Assembly: GCA_963717195.1 (NCBI GenBank)
Contig: CAVQVR010000002.1
Location: 62,001 to 126,000, forward strand
DNA: 64,000 nt
Reading direction: 5' to 3'
Source of the DNA: JACDAE01 sp963717195
Lineage (GTDB): Bacteria > Chloroflexota > Ktedonobacteria > Ktedonobacterales > Ktedonobacteraceae
Below are positions 7,868-17,298 of this stretch, in pieces. How positions within the stretch are numbered: position 1 is the first letter of the stretch; the number at the start of each line of letters is the position of its first letter. The notes beneath the pieces were generated by a model. It made no database searches and was not told where the DNA came from. It saw nothing but the letters and a program-made list of their open reading frames with translations. The position numbers and the translations under genes are program-made.

Positions 7868-10800
7868 TCACTCCGCACGGTGTTTTGCCGTCAGCCGTTG
7901 ATAGAGGCTCTCCATGGCCTGACCTGGTTGTACACCGAGCTCCTCCTGAAGGCTCTCTTGACAAGACTGGTACTGACGCAACGCGGAGCCTCGCTTACCC
8001 TGACGCACGTAGCAACGCATGAGACCGTAGTGGGCTTCTTCGAGGCAGTTGTCGAGACGGAGCATCTGGCGCCAGTGATCGATACTCTCATTCCAGGCTT
8101 CTGCGTTCCAGGCTATCTGGGCGAGTTGGCGACGTGCCTCCAGGTAGGCGGTGCGTAGGTCATCGCGCCGGAAGATACACCACTCACTGTAGAAGGGGCG
8201 TCCATAGTCACCATGGTAGAGTTGGACCATCTTGAGGAAGGCTTCTTTGGCAAGCCCCTCATTTCCCAGGATCTGAGCCTGCTCAGCCTCGATCCGTTGC
8301 TGCTGAAATATTTGAACATCGTACCAGACTCGCTCTCCATAGCAGGCGACCAGATCGAGGCTGTACCCAGTGGGACGATAAACGACACAGGCTTCTCCGA
8401 AGAGTTTGCGGAGTTGGTATATCGTGTTGTGAAAGATCTGGGTCGTTTGCTCGTCGTATTCTGGCCACAACGCTGTGAGGATGGCTTCTTTGCTGATGGG
8501 ATGATCGGAGTCAAGCAGGAAAAAGAACAATTCCATAGCATGGGCCATGCGCCAGCGCTTGATCGGTTGCTCATCTAGCAACACGGTTGGTTCCCCAAAC
8601 GCAGAGATGGTAAGCCTGGGAGAATGAACATCTAACAAGGCAGAACTGGCAAAAGAGGAGTTCTGCTCGTGTTGCGGCTGGGGTGGTTCAATGAGGTCTA
8701 TCAGCGTGCGTAAAGGCGCAAGCTGTGGATGGTCCAGGACCATCGGAAGGAGCATTGGTAGCCACCGCAGTTCGATCTGAACCAGGTGAGTATAGGTGCG
8801 ATGGGTTGTGAGTAGAGATGTTACCTCTTTCAACAGAGGCACTGCCTGCTCTGGCTGACCTTGCATGATCCGACAGGCGGCCAAACGAAGTTTTGCCTGG
8901 AAACGCCCATGTTTCAAGTCTGTTGTGTTCAAAGCCTCTTCAATCTCTGCTAGACAGGCAGCGGCTTCTGGATAGCGCTGCTGCAGAAGAAGAATCATAC
9001 CATAGGTCAGGTTGTGCCAGACACGCTCATAGCCTACTGTTGCTTCACTGAGCGCCTGTGTCTCCATGTGTTCGACAGTAAGGAGGGCACTCACGGGATC
9101 TCCCAGAAACAAATAGCTCAAAGCAAGGTTCGAGAGTGCAGCATTGGTCAAACTTCGATTGCCAAACTTCCGTGCCAAAGCCAAACCCTTTTCACAATAT
9201 ATCAACGCCTGGGTATACTCCTCTTGCTCGACTGAGAGCGACCCGAGATTCACGAGGGCATAAGCTTCACCACGTTGCGCATGGGGTGTTGTACTCGCAA
9301 GTGCGAGTGCTTGAAGGAACGTTCCCTCTGCCTCTACTGTGAGACCCTGATCCTGGGAGAGAAGTCCTTGCAAAATCAGAGCATTTATTTTCTCTGGGAT
9401 ATCCTGTAATTGCTCACAGGTTCCTAATACACGGTTTAGGTGATGCTGTGCTAGTAGAAAGTTGCCAGTCAGGTAATAGGTATTGGCCAGGGCACTATGG
9501 ACCTCAATCGCCTGATTCAGGGGAGGCTGATTCATCCAGATATGGAGTGCCTGTTGCAGGTACGTAATCCCGGCAAGAAAATTGCCTTGGAGGCTGGCAC
9601 AGACCCCTAGACGCATTGCTGCGGCTGCTCGCAGTGCGTATTCCTGTTCTGGGACATGCAGAAGAACCTGTTGACAAAGCATTTGGGCTTGAAGATACTC
9701 TCCTGCCTGAAACAGGGCTTTGCTGTGCTGAATCGCGATCATGGCTTGAAGCACACACGTTTCGGTCTCAAAGGAATCGGGCACAAGCGCCTCTGCCTTT
9801 GCCAGCAAGGGGAGGGCAGAGGCATGCTGTCCACGTCCCAGAGCAACGGTAGCCTGCAGCAGGAGAAGATGTGGGTGATGTTCCTGCATGGTCGAGGGAA
9901 GCGCATGAAGCCAACGTATGAGGGTCTCGCATTGCCCCAGATGTATGAGACGTTCAGCGGCATAAAGGATGACTTCTACCGCAATATCATAGGCACCTAT
10001 TGCGAGAGCATGATACATGGCCTGCTCATCGTTGCCGCCGGCACGCCAGAGTTCTGCTGCCTGGCGATGTAAGGCAGTAAAACGTTCTGGCTCCCGGTCG
10101 CGCAATTGCTCACTGAGCAGATCACGGATCACAGGATGGCAGGTATAGACAAAGCCAGAAGCACTTTCGTACGAGGTGAGAAAAAGTCCCTGGCGTTCTA
10201 GACGAGCTAAACGTGCAATAGCATCAGTGATGTTGAGCAAGGCATCGCACATAGTAGGCTCGATTTGCTGCAAGATCGAGATGGTTTGAAGAAAGGGATA
10301 CACTGCTGTATCCCGCTTGAACACATCATCGACGACATACGTAAAAAGCATTTTTCGTTTGTGTTCCGTTAGGGACTTTACCTGGAGCGTAGGAAGATGC
10401 TTGCTAGTAGAGATACCCTGGTTGAGCATTTGGACACGTGTGTCCCCCAAACGCGTCCCTAACAAGATCCCAGCGATCCAACCATCAAAGGAGGCGGCTA
10501 AGTGCTCAGCCTCGGTGTCTGTTAGATCTGGTAACCCTTGCAACCTCGCCAGTTCCGTAATATCCTGAGCAGAAAAACGCAAGGCATCATTATCCAGGCC
10601 ACACATAGCATCATGGATGACAAACGGGGTAAAGGAAATATCCGGTATCACCCGGCTTTCAATGATGAGTGTTGTCTGGGACGGAAGCTTCTGTAACAAG
10701 AAGTTGACCAGATCCGTCAGGGTTTCGCTCTCGTTAATCTCCTCATAATTGGAGAGGATGAGGGCAAAGCGTTCGGGAATCTCAGTAGCGAGGGCAGCAC

Positions 10801-11203
10801 AAAGCGCATCAAGAGTGGAGTAATAGATGCTCAAAGCGGAAGAGGTATCCTTAGGAAGCAAGGTATGGAACTGGGGATCAAGCGAAGCACCAAACTGGGG
10901 AAATATATGGCGAATGCTTGCCAAAAGCGTACGGAGAAACACGACCGGATCAGTATCGGCACGCTCCAGGAAGTACCAGCAGCAGGACAGAGAGGTGGAG
11001 CGTGCGAAATCGGCCAACAAGGTCGTCTTTCCATATCCAGCAGGTGCGCAACATAAAACCAATTTATAACGAGCAGATCTATCATCTTTATGCAGCTCAG
11101 GCGCAATGGCCTCTTGCAAATGTATTACCAAAGCTTTGCGGTGAAGCAAAGTCGAAGGAAGGGTGGGGCCTATAACTTTCCGGAAAAAGGATGTATCGTA
11201 CAT
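7868..11203 (-). CDS. Large AAA/TPR transcriptional regulator with C-terminal BTAD (SARP-like) module
   Basis: The start is set at ATG 11203 because AAGGAGA lies 6 bases upstream; the frame is open to 11314. The 1,111-residue product has a MalT-like ATPase domain with Walker A APAGYGKTT at about 53-61, a winged-helix region and a long array of TPR-type helical repeats (about 400-840). After SPRLTISAFGEP come an OmpR-type winged-helix DNA-binding domain (about 850-945) and a bacterial transcriptional activation domain (to the end, LGVQPGQAMESLYQRL). Such proteins are ATP-dependent switches that activate nearby genes, often for secondary metabolism. It lies upstream of, and in line with, the two small genes and the secreted protein, which are its likeliest targets (inference). 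Confidence 0.85.
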   Translation of the reverse strand: MYDTSFFRKVIGPTLPSTLLHRKALVIHLQEAIAPELHKDDRSARYKLVLCCAPAGYGKTTLLADFARSTSLSCCWYFLERADTDPVVFLRTLLASIRHIFPQFGASLDPQFHTLLPKDTSSALSIYYSTLDALCAALATEIPERFALILSNYEEINESETLTDLVNFLLQKLPSQTTLIIESRVIPDISFTPFVIHDAMCGLDNDALRFSAQDITELARLQGLPDLTDTEAEHLAASFDGWIAGILLGTRLGDTRVQMLNQGISTSKHLPTLQVKSLTEHKRKMLFTYVVDDVFKRDTAVYPFLQTISILQQIEPTMCDALLNITDAIARLARLERQGLFLTSYESASGFVYTCHPVIRDLLSEQLRDREPERFTALHRQAAELWRAGGNDEQAMYHALAIGAYDIAVEVILYAAERLIHLGQCETLIRWLHALPSTMQEHHPHLLLLQATVALGRGQHASALPLLAKAEALVPDSFETETCVLQAMIAIQHSKALFQAGEYLQAQMLCQQVLLHVPEQEYALRAAAAMRLGVCASLQGNFLAGITYLQQALHIWMNQPPLNQAIEVHSALANTYYLTGNFLLAQHHLNRVLGTCEQLQDIPEKINALILQGLLSQDQGLTVEAEGTFLQALALASTTPHAQRGEAYALVNLGSLSVEQEEYTQALIYCEKGLALARKFGNRSLTNAALSNLALSYLFLGDPVSALLTVEHMETQALSEATVGYERVWHNLTYGMILLLQQRYPEAAACLAEIEEALNTTDLKHGRFQAKLRLAACRIMQGQPEQAVPLLKEVTSLLTTHRTYTHLVQIELRWLPMLLPMVLDHPQLAPLRTLIDLIEPPQPQHEQNSSFASSALLDVHSPRLTISAFGEPTVLLDEQPIKRWRMAHAMELFFFLLDSDHPISKEAILTALWPEYDEQTTQIFHNTIYQLRKLFGEACVVYRPTGYSLDLVACYGERVWYDVQIFQQQRIEAEQAQILGNEGLAKEAFLKMVQLYHGDYGRPFYSEWCIFRRDDLRTAYLEARRQLAQIAWNAEAWNESIDHWRQMLRLDNCLEEAHYGLMRCYVRQGKRGSALRQYQSCQESLQEELGVQPGQAMESLYQRLTAKHRAE

Positions 11204-11372
11204 TGGTTTTCTCCTTGTCAATTGTAAGTATGATAAGGTTTCTATAGAATGGGCGTGGGACAGAGGAGGGCCTCGAAAGTCGTCAGCAGGACGAAGAGCA
11301 AAAATTTCGAACATAAAGTTATTTTCACTTTTTTGATTGAATACTGGCCTATCATCTTCTCATGATGCTCGT

Positions 11373-11419
11373 GAGGCGGTGTCAAAGAAAAGCAAAGCGG
11401 CCTTGACGCCAACAGCCTC
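11373..11419. repeat. Hairpin repeat, copy B
   Basis: GAGGC-GGTGTCAA pairs with TTGACGCC-AACA-GCCTC around a purine-rich loop. It is related to copy A at 4881-4945, and weaker similarity continues about 35 bases to the left. It sits exactly where the downstream PAPS-reductase-like gene loses its conserved sequence, suggesting it is the end of an inserted element. Confidence 0.5.
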
Positions 11420-11756
11420 CCAGATGGCGGCGTACCACAAGTGTCTTCCATTCCTTGCTACAGAATGTGGGAAGCTTACCAGCCTGGGTAAAGGCTGGTA
11501 TCAAAAGGGGTTTCTCTCCATCCTTCTCACGATAGAGATCAACTGTTGCAAGATCATGCGATGCAATTTCTATCTTTTTGCCCGCGGAATTGAGTAAGAG
11601 AAGCTCAACATAGGTATGGAGATAATCCCATACCTCCGTCATTTCTCCACCTGTATCCGCGAACACAATTCGATCTGGTACTGGAAGCTTACCAGTCGCA
11701 ACTAATATTGCCAGGGCAATACTTTGCGTACCGCCTCCATAGCTCCATACAATCAT
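11382..11756 (-). pseudogene. Truncated PAPS-reductase-like (ATP-pyrophosphatase) protein
   Basis: ATG 11756 has AGGAG 6 bases upstream. The N-terminus MIVWSYGGGTQS is the ATP-pyrophosphatase loop of phosphoadenosine phosphosulfate reductase-like proteins commonly carried by phages and genomic islands. FADTGGEMTEVWDYL and FCSKEWK follow, as expected for that family. After VVRRHL the sequence becomes GGCWRQGRFAFL and stops, leaving about 124 residues where relatives have roughly twice that. The break coincides with hairpin repeat B. It is probably an inactive fragment. Confidence 0.65.
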
Positions 11757-11941
11757 GAAAAACTCCTGTTCTCCAAGCACCTCTCAAATTCCACATTAGC
11801 TCTACTATTTTGAAAGGAAGAGGATTCTACACGAATTCCCGAAAAGCCGGAAATTCCAGCCCAACACAGGCATGACGAAATCACAGGCACTTTTAGGCTT
11901 TGCATCATTGCCTTGCTGTTGTGCTACCTGCTGCCACTGGT

Positions 11942-12008
11942 AAAATTTGGAATTGCGTGAGCGGATTGTCAAATTTCTTAACAATCCGCTCACGCAATTC
12001 CAAATTTT
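11942..12008. repeat. Perfect palindrome with 28-base arms
   Basis: Arms at 11942-11969 and 11981-12008 are exact reverse complements around an 11-base loop. The arm contains AATTGCGTGAGCGGATTGT, which by chance or design resembles a lac-type operator half. No T-run follows. The surrounding 11781-12328 region has no gene I can support. Confidence 0.85.
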
Positions 12009-12328
12009 GTACTAGACAATACGGAGAAAAAGGGCGATGAGAAGCAGAATACCATCGTAATGTGACATAGCTTTGTGCCTCCTTTCTTCGGGAGATATAT
12101 AGCAATGACTTTTGTTTCTATCATCTACTCGTCCTAACATCATAAGCTACCAATGCGATGCTTCAAAATAAGGGATGGAGAGCACAGTCATTCGACCTCA
12201 CTCTTTCGAGAGCCCATTAGTAAATTCATACCTATTCGACTCCCAACAAACTGTGTAATAAATATAACATTACTTCACTTCATTTGCAATAAAGTGAAAT
12301 GATATTATCTTTTCGCCTTGAGGAAAAG

Positions 12329-13198
12329 TCAGGACCACGTAGTATCAGGCCATAAGAAAGAAAGATTAGAGGTTGGAATGGAAGGTAATAAAGATAAACG
12401 TGTTGAAGCGAGACGATAATAGAGCGGCTCCGCCAAGTCGCGGAGTGCGTCAGATTTAAGCTGACCAAATCCAAAAAAACTGTTATCGAGAAGAGTACGA
12501 ACATCAATATTTTGGAGCGCTGGATTCCACTGAAACAGAGAAGCTTGTGAAAGAAATGGAAATCCAATTGACCCATTTGGGAGTTGCTTGAGAGATGGGC
12601 TGAAGGAGGGCCAGGAGGACCAGAACAGGGTAGAGGCTGGCAGTGTTGCCGGAGGAGGCCAGGGACACGGCAAAACCGGAGCTTCAGGAGTCGTCTGCAT
12701 ATATCCCCAGTATTCGGGCTCACTATGCTCGATTATCTCAGGGACAAAGCCCTGTTTACGTTCGTCTACTATTGCGACGATGAACAGGGCGGCGGCACGA
12801 TCAAAATTCAATTTCCGGGGTTCGTTTGGAAGGAGGATACCGCTTTGCCTCCAGTTACTCCATGTTCTATTAGACATGGAATATTCCCGGTGCTCTTTTC
12901 CTTCTGCTGCACCACGTTTGAGTGGTTTCAGGAGGAGCTGACTAGCTATCTGCTCCTGAAACCACTTTTGTTGCAATGATGATTTTTGTTGTAGCGTTTC
13001 TTTTATCTTGCTGTATACATATGATCGTGTTATCGTTACACGTTCTTGAAGCTCAAACAATTGCTTTTTGGTTTTCTCCAAATCCTGATGCAAATGAGAG
13101 ATGAAGCTATTGTATGATTCGCCAATGATGTGCAGTACCATCGGTACTGGTAGGGGGGCGAAAGTTGGGAGAGCAATGATAACGTTTTGCTGCGTCAT
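12329..13198 (-). CDS. Hypothetical protein with coiled coil and MerR-like helix-turn-helix
   Basis: Start at ATG 13198, with AGGGA 7 bases upstream and only four bases after the preceding gene's stop, so the two are translationally linked. The 289-residue product has a helical, probably coiled-coil segment (about residues 35-95). The next segment, YSMSNRTWSNWRQSGILLP followed by FDRAAALFIVAIVDERKQG, looks like a MerR-type DNA-binding helix-turn-helix. The C-terminal half is Pro- and Trp-rich without a recognised fold. It may transduce a signal from the membrane protein encoded just upstream (inference). No named family is recognised. Confidence 0.6.
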   Translation of the reverse strand: MTQQNVIIALPTFAPLPVPMVLHIIGESYNSFISHLHQDLEKTKKQLFELQERVTITRSYVYSKIKETLQQKSSLQQKWFQEQIASQLLLKPLKRGAAEGKEHREYSMSNRTWSNWRQSGILLPNEPRKLNFDRAAALFIVAIVDERKQGFVPEIIEHSEPEYWGYMQTTPEAPVLPCPWPPPATLPASTLFWSSWPSFSPSLKQLPNGSIGFPFLSQASLFQWNPALQNIDVRTLLDNSFFGFGQLKSDALRDLAEPLYYRLASTRLSLLPSIPTSNLSFLWPDTTWS

Positions 13199-13202
13199 AA
13201 TT

Positions 13203-14297
13203 TTATCCCTGTGACTGATAAGAGTGCAGATAGGCGATGTCATCGAGGGCTGTCCCTGTCGCTTGCCATGTCTGTTTTTTCTGACTATTCATTGCCATTA
13301 GGAATTGTAACGCAGCTTGCTGATAGCGCCGGCGATCCTCTTCACTCATTAATGAGAAATCAATAGTAAAGGAGCTGCATGCTTGATGGCTTGCTGTCTC
13401 TGGCGTCTTTAATTGCTGGAGATAGGATATCTCTCTATATGCGCTAACAAGTCTTCTTCTCAGCAAATTCAAACTACTCGCCAGCATCCATAGGTTATTC
13501 TGTCGCTGGTCAATCTGAATCTCTTGCGTTGGATCATTTTCTATCTGTGCTAATAATCTTGTAATTTCATTCACATCTTGCTTGAGTTTTGCACGCATTC
13601 CTTCAGCTTGCAGAGTCATCATTTGCTCATAGTGGATCTGCGCATCAGCACGATCTGCCTCTATGATCGCCTTATTGGCACTCCTTACCCAAATTATAGA
13701 AATAATAGTTGTTTGTATAATGAGCACTAAAGGCCCATAGTAAAGGAAAGAAGGGGTAATGGGACCATTATGAAGATAGGTTTGCAGCGAGGGGGCATAG
13801 GGAACAAACGTGAGTGTTACCAGAACGACTGCAGAATTAAGAAGTAAATTTAATATGGCAAAAATAGTAGGGAGAGTAGATACTGTGATCATCACCGTTT
13901 GTGCGAGCACAGGCAGAAAAAGAGCCGTTTGAACATCGACTCCGCGGTTGAGCATTAGTTGTGCTAGTAACGTTGCAAGCAGGCCAAGCTCATTTACGAT
14001 AGAAATGATCATTCCAGCGACAAGTATCTTTCCTCTGCGATTGAAAAACACTGCAATAACATCAGTCAAAAAGACAACAAGAAGGATGAACACGAATTGA
14101 AAACTAGGGACGACAATAAATACGAAAAGTAGTAAAATAATAGATATAAGCATCGCAAGAGAAATAATGCGACCTCTTCGAGAAACTTCTTTTATCAACA
14201 ATGGTGCATCAGGTGAAGGAGCAGGTGGAGCTGAGATCTTGTACCAAGTTTCGCTAATATGACTGAACGGATGAGATGGCTTAGTAGCATAATGCAT
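13203..14297 (-). CDS. Six-helix membrane sensor-like protein without output domain
   Basis: ATG 14297 has a strong AAGGAGG 6 bases upstream. The 364-residue product has a short cytoplasmic N-terminus, about six membrane helices (residues 40-215), and then a helical HAMP-like or coiled-coil region (ANKAIIEADRADAQIHYEQM onward). It ends with a motif TGTALDDIAYL. It is a clear paralogue of the protein at 15687-16712: same layout, the same N-terminal VSRRGRIISLAML / VRRGRLASLTIL boundary and the same C-terminal TGTAxD tail. There is no kinase, cyclase or methyl-accepting output domain, so partners must relay any signal. It is the first gene of a two-gene unit with the MerR-like protein. Confidence 0.65.
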   Translation of the reverse strand: MHYATKPSHPFSHISETWYKISAPPAPSPDAPLLIKEVSRRGRIISLAMLISIILLLFVFIVVPSFQFVFILLVVFLTDVIAVFFNRRGKILVAGMIISIVNELGLLATLLAQLMLNRGVDVQTALFLPVLAQTVMITVSTLPTIFAILNLLLNSAVVLVTLTFVPYAPSLQTYLHNGPITPSFLYYGPLVLIIQTTIISIIWVRSANKAIIEADRADAQIHYEQMMTLQAEGMRAKLKQDVNEITRLLAQIENDPTQEIQIDQRQNNLWMLASSLNLLRRRLVSAYREISYLQQLKTPETASHQACSSFTIDFSLMSEEDRRRYQQAALQFLMAMNSQKKQTWQATGTALDDIAYLHSYQSQG

Positions 14298-14380
14298 TAT
14301 AATCCTCCTTGATTTCATGGAATTGGAATTCCAGATTAAGATAATCAACGATTACTACGGAGAAGGCATAGAGTACTCTA

Positions 14381-14408
14381 GACAATATCAGTTTTTTATG
14401 CTATTGTC
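14381..14408. promoter_or_regulatory. Candidate operator in divergent promoter region
   Basis: The inverted repeat GACAATA-N14-TATTGTC lies between the divergent membrane-protein and O-methyltransferase genes. It could be a binding site controlling both. The call is based only on symmetry and position. Confidence 0.3.
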
Positions 14409-14470
14409 AAATTAGTTCATCTCTTCGAGAGAGACGTAAAGTAAAATGAAGAAGGAAGGACTAACCAACT

Positions 14471-15454
14471 GTGCAGCATACCCATACTACGCAAAAAAAA
14501 CCACTATCTTTAGAATTGTATCATGGATTGTGGCGTGCGATGATCGCCAAAGCTCTTGTAGAGCTGGCTATTCCAGATCTTCTGGTAGACGACGGCCAGA
14601 AGACAGTGACAGAACTAGCGGAAGCAACACGAACAAGCCCTATCAAGCTTGCTCGTTTCCTACGGGCAGCCGCATCTTGTCAATTTATTCGTCAGATTGA
14701 TGATGAATTTACGGCTTCCGAGCAAACGGCTTCGATGCGTGTAGGGCAGCCAACATATTATCTTGTGAGCCATCTCCTAAATAATAGCACAGTTGCAGCG
14801 TGGAACCGTTTGAGCGAAAATTTACAGGAAGATGCGCCAGCCATTGATAGCATTTTGGGTATGTCGCTATGGGAATATCTTGACGCAACACCCCAGGCCG
14901 ATGAAAATTTTAACGGGGCGATGACAGTACTTTCCGCATCTGTTAATTCTCTTATCTCCCAGTCATACCTGAATTGGTTTGGCTTAGTCGTAGATGTAGG
15001 AGGAGGGCAGGGAACCCTTGTGCGTTCCATTATAGAGGATCATCCAGAGGTAAGAGGAGTCATCTTTGATCGAGAGCAAGCGTTGCCTGCTCAGGAGAAG
15101 CTGGGCGACCGTTGCACCACCAAAGCAGGGAATTTCCTCAAATCAGTGGTGCCAGGAGGGGATATTTACGTGTTCAAAAATGTTTTCCATAACTGGGATA
15201 ATCAAGCGACGCTGAAAATACTCAAAAATGTTCGTCGTGCAGCTCCCAATGGTAAAATAATTATTGCTGAACTTTTGATTTCAGAGCCTCTATCCTTTGC
15301 CGTATGTGGCCTGGATCTCGACATGATGGTCGAGAATGGGGGGTGCCAGAGAACTGCTGGAGAGTTTAAGCATCTCTTGGAACAAGCTGGATTTAGCCTG
15401 CTGCGTGTGCTGCCCGTTGGGCGGTCGCCCTATTCTCTTATAGAAGCACAGTAA
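14471..15454 (+). CDS. SAM-dependent O-methyltransferase (AdoMet_MTase_2 type)
   Basis: The 327-residue frame starts at GTG 14471 with AAGGA about 10 bases upstream. Residues about 10-90 form the winged-helix dimerisation domain of plant/bacterial natural-product O-methyltransferases. The Rossmann SAM-binding motif VVDVGGGQGTL is near 178-188, and FKNVFHNWDN holds the likely catalytic base His near residue 241. The family methylates small aromatic or polyketide hydroxyls; the substrate cannot be told here. It is a stand-alone gene with its own terminator, flanked by the two paralogous membrane proteins. No biosynthetic synthase is nearby, so it may modify a signal or detoxify a compound. Confidence 0.82.
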   Translation: MQHTHTTQKKPLSLELYHGLWRAMIAKALVELAIPDLLVDDGQKTVTELAEATRTSPIKLARFLRAAASCQFIRQIDDEFTASEQTASMRVGQPTYYLVSHLLNNSTVAAWNRLSENLQEDAPAIDSILGMSLWEYLDATPQADENFNGAMTVLSASVNSLISQSYLNWFGLVVDVGGGQGTLVRSIIEDHPEVRGVIFDREQALPAQEKLGDRCTTKAGNFLKSVVPGGDIYVFKNVFHNWDNQATLKILKNVRRAAPNGKIIIAELLISEPLSFAVCGLDLDMMVENGGCQRTAGEFKHLLEQAGFSLLRVLPVGRSPYSLIEAQ

Positions 15455-15458
15455 ACAC

Positions 15459-15501
15459 GAGAGGAGCGATAATGAAAGTGATGTCGCTCCTCTCTTTTTT
15501 T
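15459..15501 (+). terminator. Rho-independent terminator of the O-methyltransferase gene
   Basis: Perfect 11-base arms GAGAGGAGCGA / TCGCTCCTCTC are followed by seven T, four bases after the stop codon. Confidence 0.9.
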
Positions 15502-15686
15502 GCCATAGAAGTACTGTTTCATTGACTTTCTAAAGGGTAAACAGCTACATTGCGGGGTAGAACCACAGTAAGTGGTGAAGGTTCTCTTGTCCGAGCTCAT
15601 TTTCGCGTGATTCTTTGAGCTCTTCACTGCTTAATGTAGCTCTACCCATTGTGGGTAAGCTATGTTTTTTACAAGGAGAGATATCT

Positions 15687-16712
15687 ATGTTAAATGAAGC
15701 CATTGCAATGCAACCACCAGCGCGAAAGCAACCAGGAGAGTGGTGGTTTCGCTTATCAGCACCACAGGAACCAGAGAACGCGACATTTGCCCAACGTGAA
15801 TTAGTCCGACGCGGAAGACTTGCCAGCCTCACTATCCTTGTTATCAGTCTTTTTACACTGGTTCCCCTGCCAATTACAGGGGCCAATGTTGGCTTCCTGG
15901 TAATATTGGTGGCAACATTTGCCGTGAATGCCTTTGCGCTTTTTGTTTTGAATAGAAAGGGTCATCTTGCTGCCGCTGGATGGCTCATTTTGATCGTTCT
16001 TGAAATAGGATTTCTTCTCTCGTTTCTGAGCAATCCGCAAGGCGTCTCGCTAATACTCCTGCCAGCATTTGATCTCCTGATCGAGGCGCTTCTCGTAGTC
16101 GTCGCATTCTTTCGACCCCGTAGCATCTTTGTTGTTATGAGCTTCAATATTTTATTCATCGCAGCATGGCTGATATTTGGTCGACATTCTGCCGATATCT
16201 CGCATCTTTTGCTCACAACTCCTTATGTCCTTTTGTATCCATCGATAAGTTTACATTTGTTTGTCGCCATTATCGCCTATCTATGGGTCAGCAGCGCAAC
16301 CAAAGCCATCTCGAACCTGGATCGCTCCGAAGAGATTGTTGCACTCGAACGGCGCGAGATCGAACAGCAGGAAGAACAAATTGCACTGAAGCGGCAACTG
16401 GAGGAGGGAATCCAAAAGCTTCAAGAAACGCATGTGCTGGTGGCCAATGGCAACTTCTCAGCTCGTGCTCCTTTAGGGCAAGAGAATGTTCTTTGGAGAA
16501 TTGCCTACTCGCTCAATAATCTTCTCGCACGTCTTGAGCGATATAGCCTGATGGAGAGGGAGATGCACAAACAACAAGCTGCATTGAATATGTTGGCAAG
16601 ATATATACAAGCAACCAAACAGGGAATACAACCTGTACCGCAGCTTACAAGAACAGGGACGGCAGTTGATTCCGTCATCGTAGAAACTCATGACCCTACC
16701 CGAAGCTTCTAA
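15687..16712 (+). CDS. Six-helix membrane protein with HAMP-like tail, paralogue of 13203-14297
   Basis: The ATG at 15687 is chosen over an earlier start because AAGGAGAG lies 6 bases before it. The 341-residue protein has about six membrane helices (residues 45-205), then a long charged coiled coil (EEIVALERREIEQQEEQ). A HAMP-like segment follows (ANGNFSARAPLGQENVLW), and the tail holds LTRTGTAVDSVIVE. No catalytic output domain follows. The shared architecture and C-terminal TGTAxD motif with the divergent copy imply a common partner or binding role for the tail (inference). The following gene at 16807 may be co-transcribed. Confidence 0.65.
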   Translation: MLNEAIAMQPPARKQPGEWWFRLSAPQEPENATFAQRELVRRGRLASLTILVISLFTLVPLPITGANVGFLVILVATFAVNAFALFVLNRKGHLAAAGWLILIVLEIGFLLSFLSNPQGVSLILLPAFDLLIEALLVVVAFFRPRSIFVVMSFNILFIAAWLIFGRHSADISHLLLTTPYVLLYPSISLHLFVAIIAYLWVSSATKAISNLDRSEEIVALERREIEQQEEQIALKRQLEEGIQKLQETHVLVANGNFSARAPLGQENVLWRIAYSLNNLLARLERYSLMEREMHKQQAALNMLARYIQATKQGIQPVPQLTRTGTAVDSVIVETHDPTRSF

Positions 16713-16806
16713 CCAATATTCACCGATCAAGCCAGTGAAGCCAGTGAAGTCACCACATACTCAGCATTGATAGGTATCGATGTATGTATATATGAGAGGA
16801 ATAGGA

Positions 16807-17298
16807 ATGCAAGATCAGGAAAAGGAAGCACTGAAAATTCATGTTGCCATGAAGGAGTTGCAGCGACTCGCCGATGAACTGTCTAGCAAGGGTCGTATTT
16901 TGCATTCAGACCTCTCACTTACCGGGATGGAAGTGCCAGAGCCAATAGCACAATTGCGTACCTATGGGAGTTCGCTCTGGAGGCAGCGGCTTGCGCTCAT
17001 GTGGGATATGCTCCCAAGTTGCCGACAGGCCGCATTGCAGAAATGTCGTCAGAAGCTCTCGCCGGAATGGTCTAGAAGCGTGGATCTGTGGATACAAGAT
17101 CCAGATTTTAACAAATGTGTAAAGGAAGCAAACGATCTTCTTATGGAAGATGACCTCTCATCACAACAATTCGTTTCTCTCGTGACGCAGCTTGCAACCA
17201 TTGTGAGTTGCGTCACGAATCCTCTCAAACATTCAGCTCTTGAAGCTGAACAGATACTTTATGCACATATCTATGAGTCATTTATCACTTGTATCTAG
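16807..17298 (+). CDS. Helical soluble hypothetical protein
   Basis: The ATG at 16807 is preferred over 16780 because GAGGAATAGGA lies directly upstream. The 163-residue product is predicted all-helical and charged, without signal peptide or membrane segment, and contains LSPEWSRSVDLWIQDPDF. It follows the membrane sensor-like gene in the same direction by 94 bases, in the position occupied by the MerR-like gene behind the other paralogue. No family is recognised; it may be a cytoplasmic partner of the membrane protein. Confidence 0.5.
   Translation: MQDQEKEALKIHVAMKELQRLADELSSKGRILHSDLSLTGMEVPEPIAQLRTYGSSLWRQRLALMWDMLPSCRQAALQKCRQKLSPEWSRSVDLWIQDPDFNKCVKEANDLLMEDDLSSQQFVSLVTQLATIVSCVTNPLKHSALEAEQILYAHIYESFITCI

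Noticed and set aside
11942..12008. Interpretation as a lac-type operator
   Set aside because: The resemblance covers one half-site string only; no LacI-type gene is adjacent, and the simplest description is a palindromic element.
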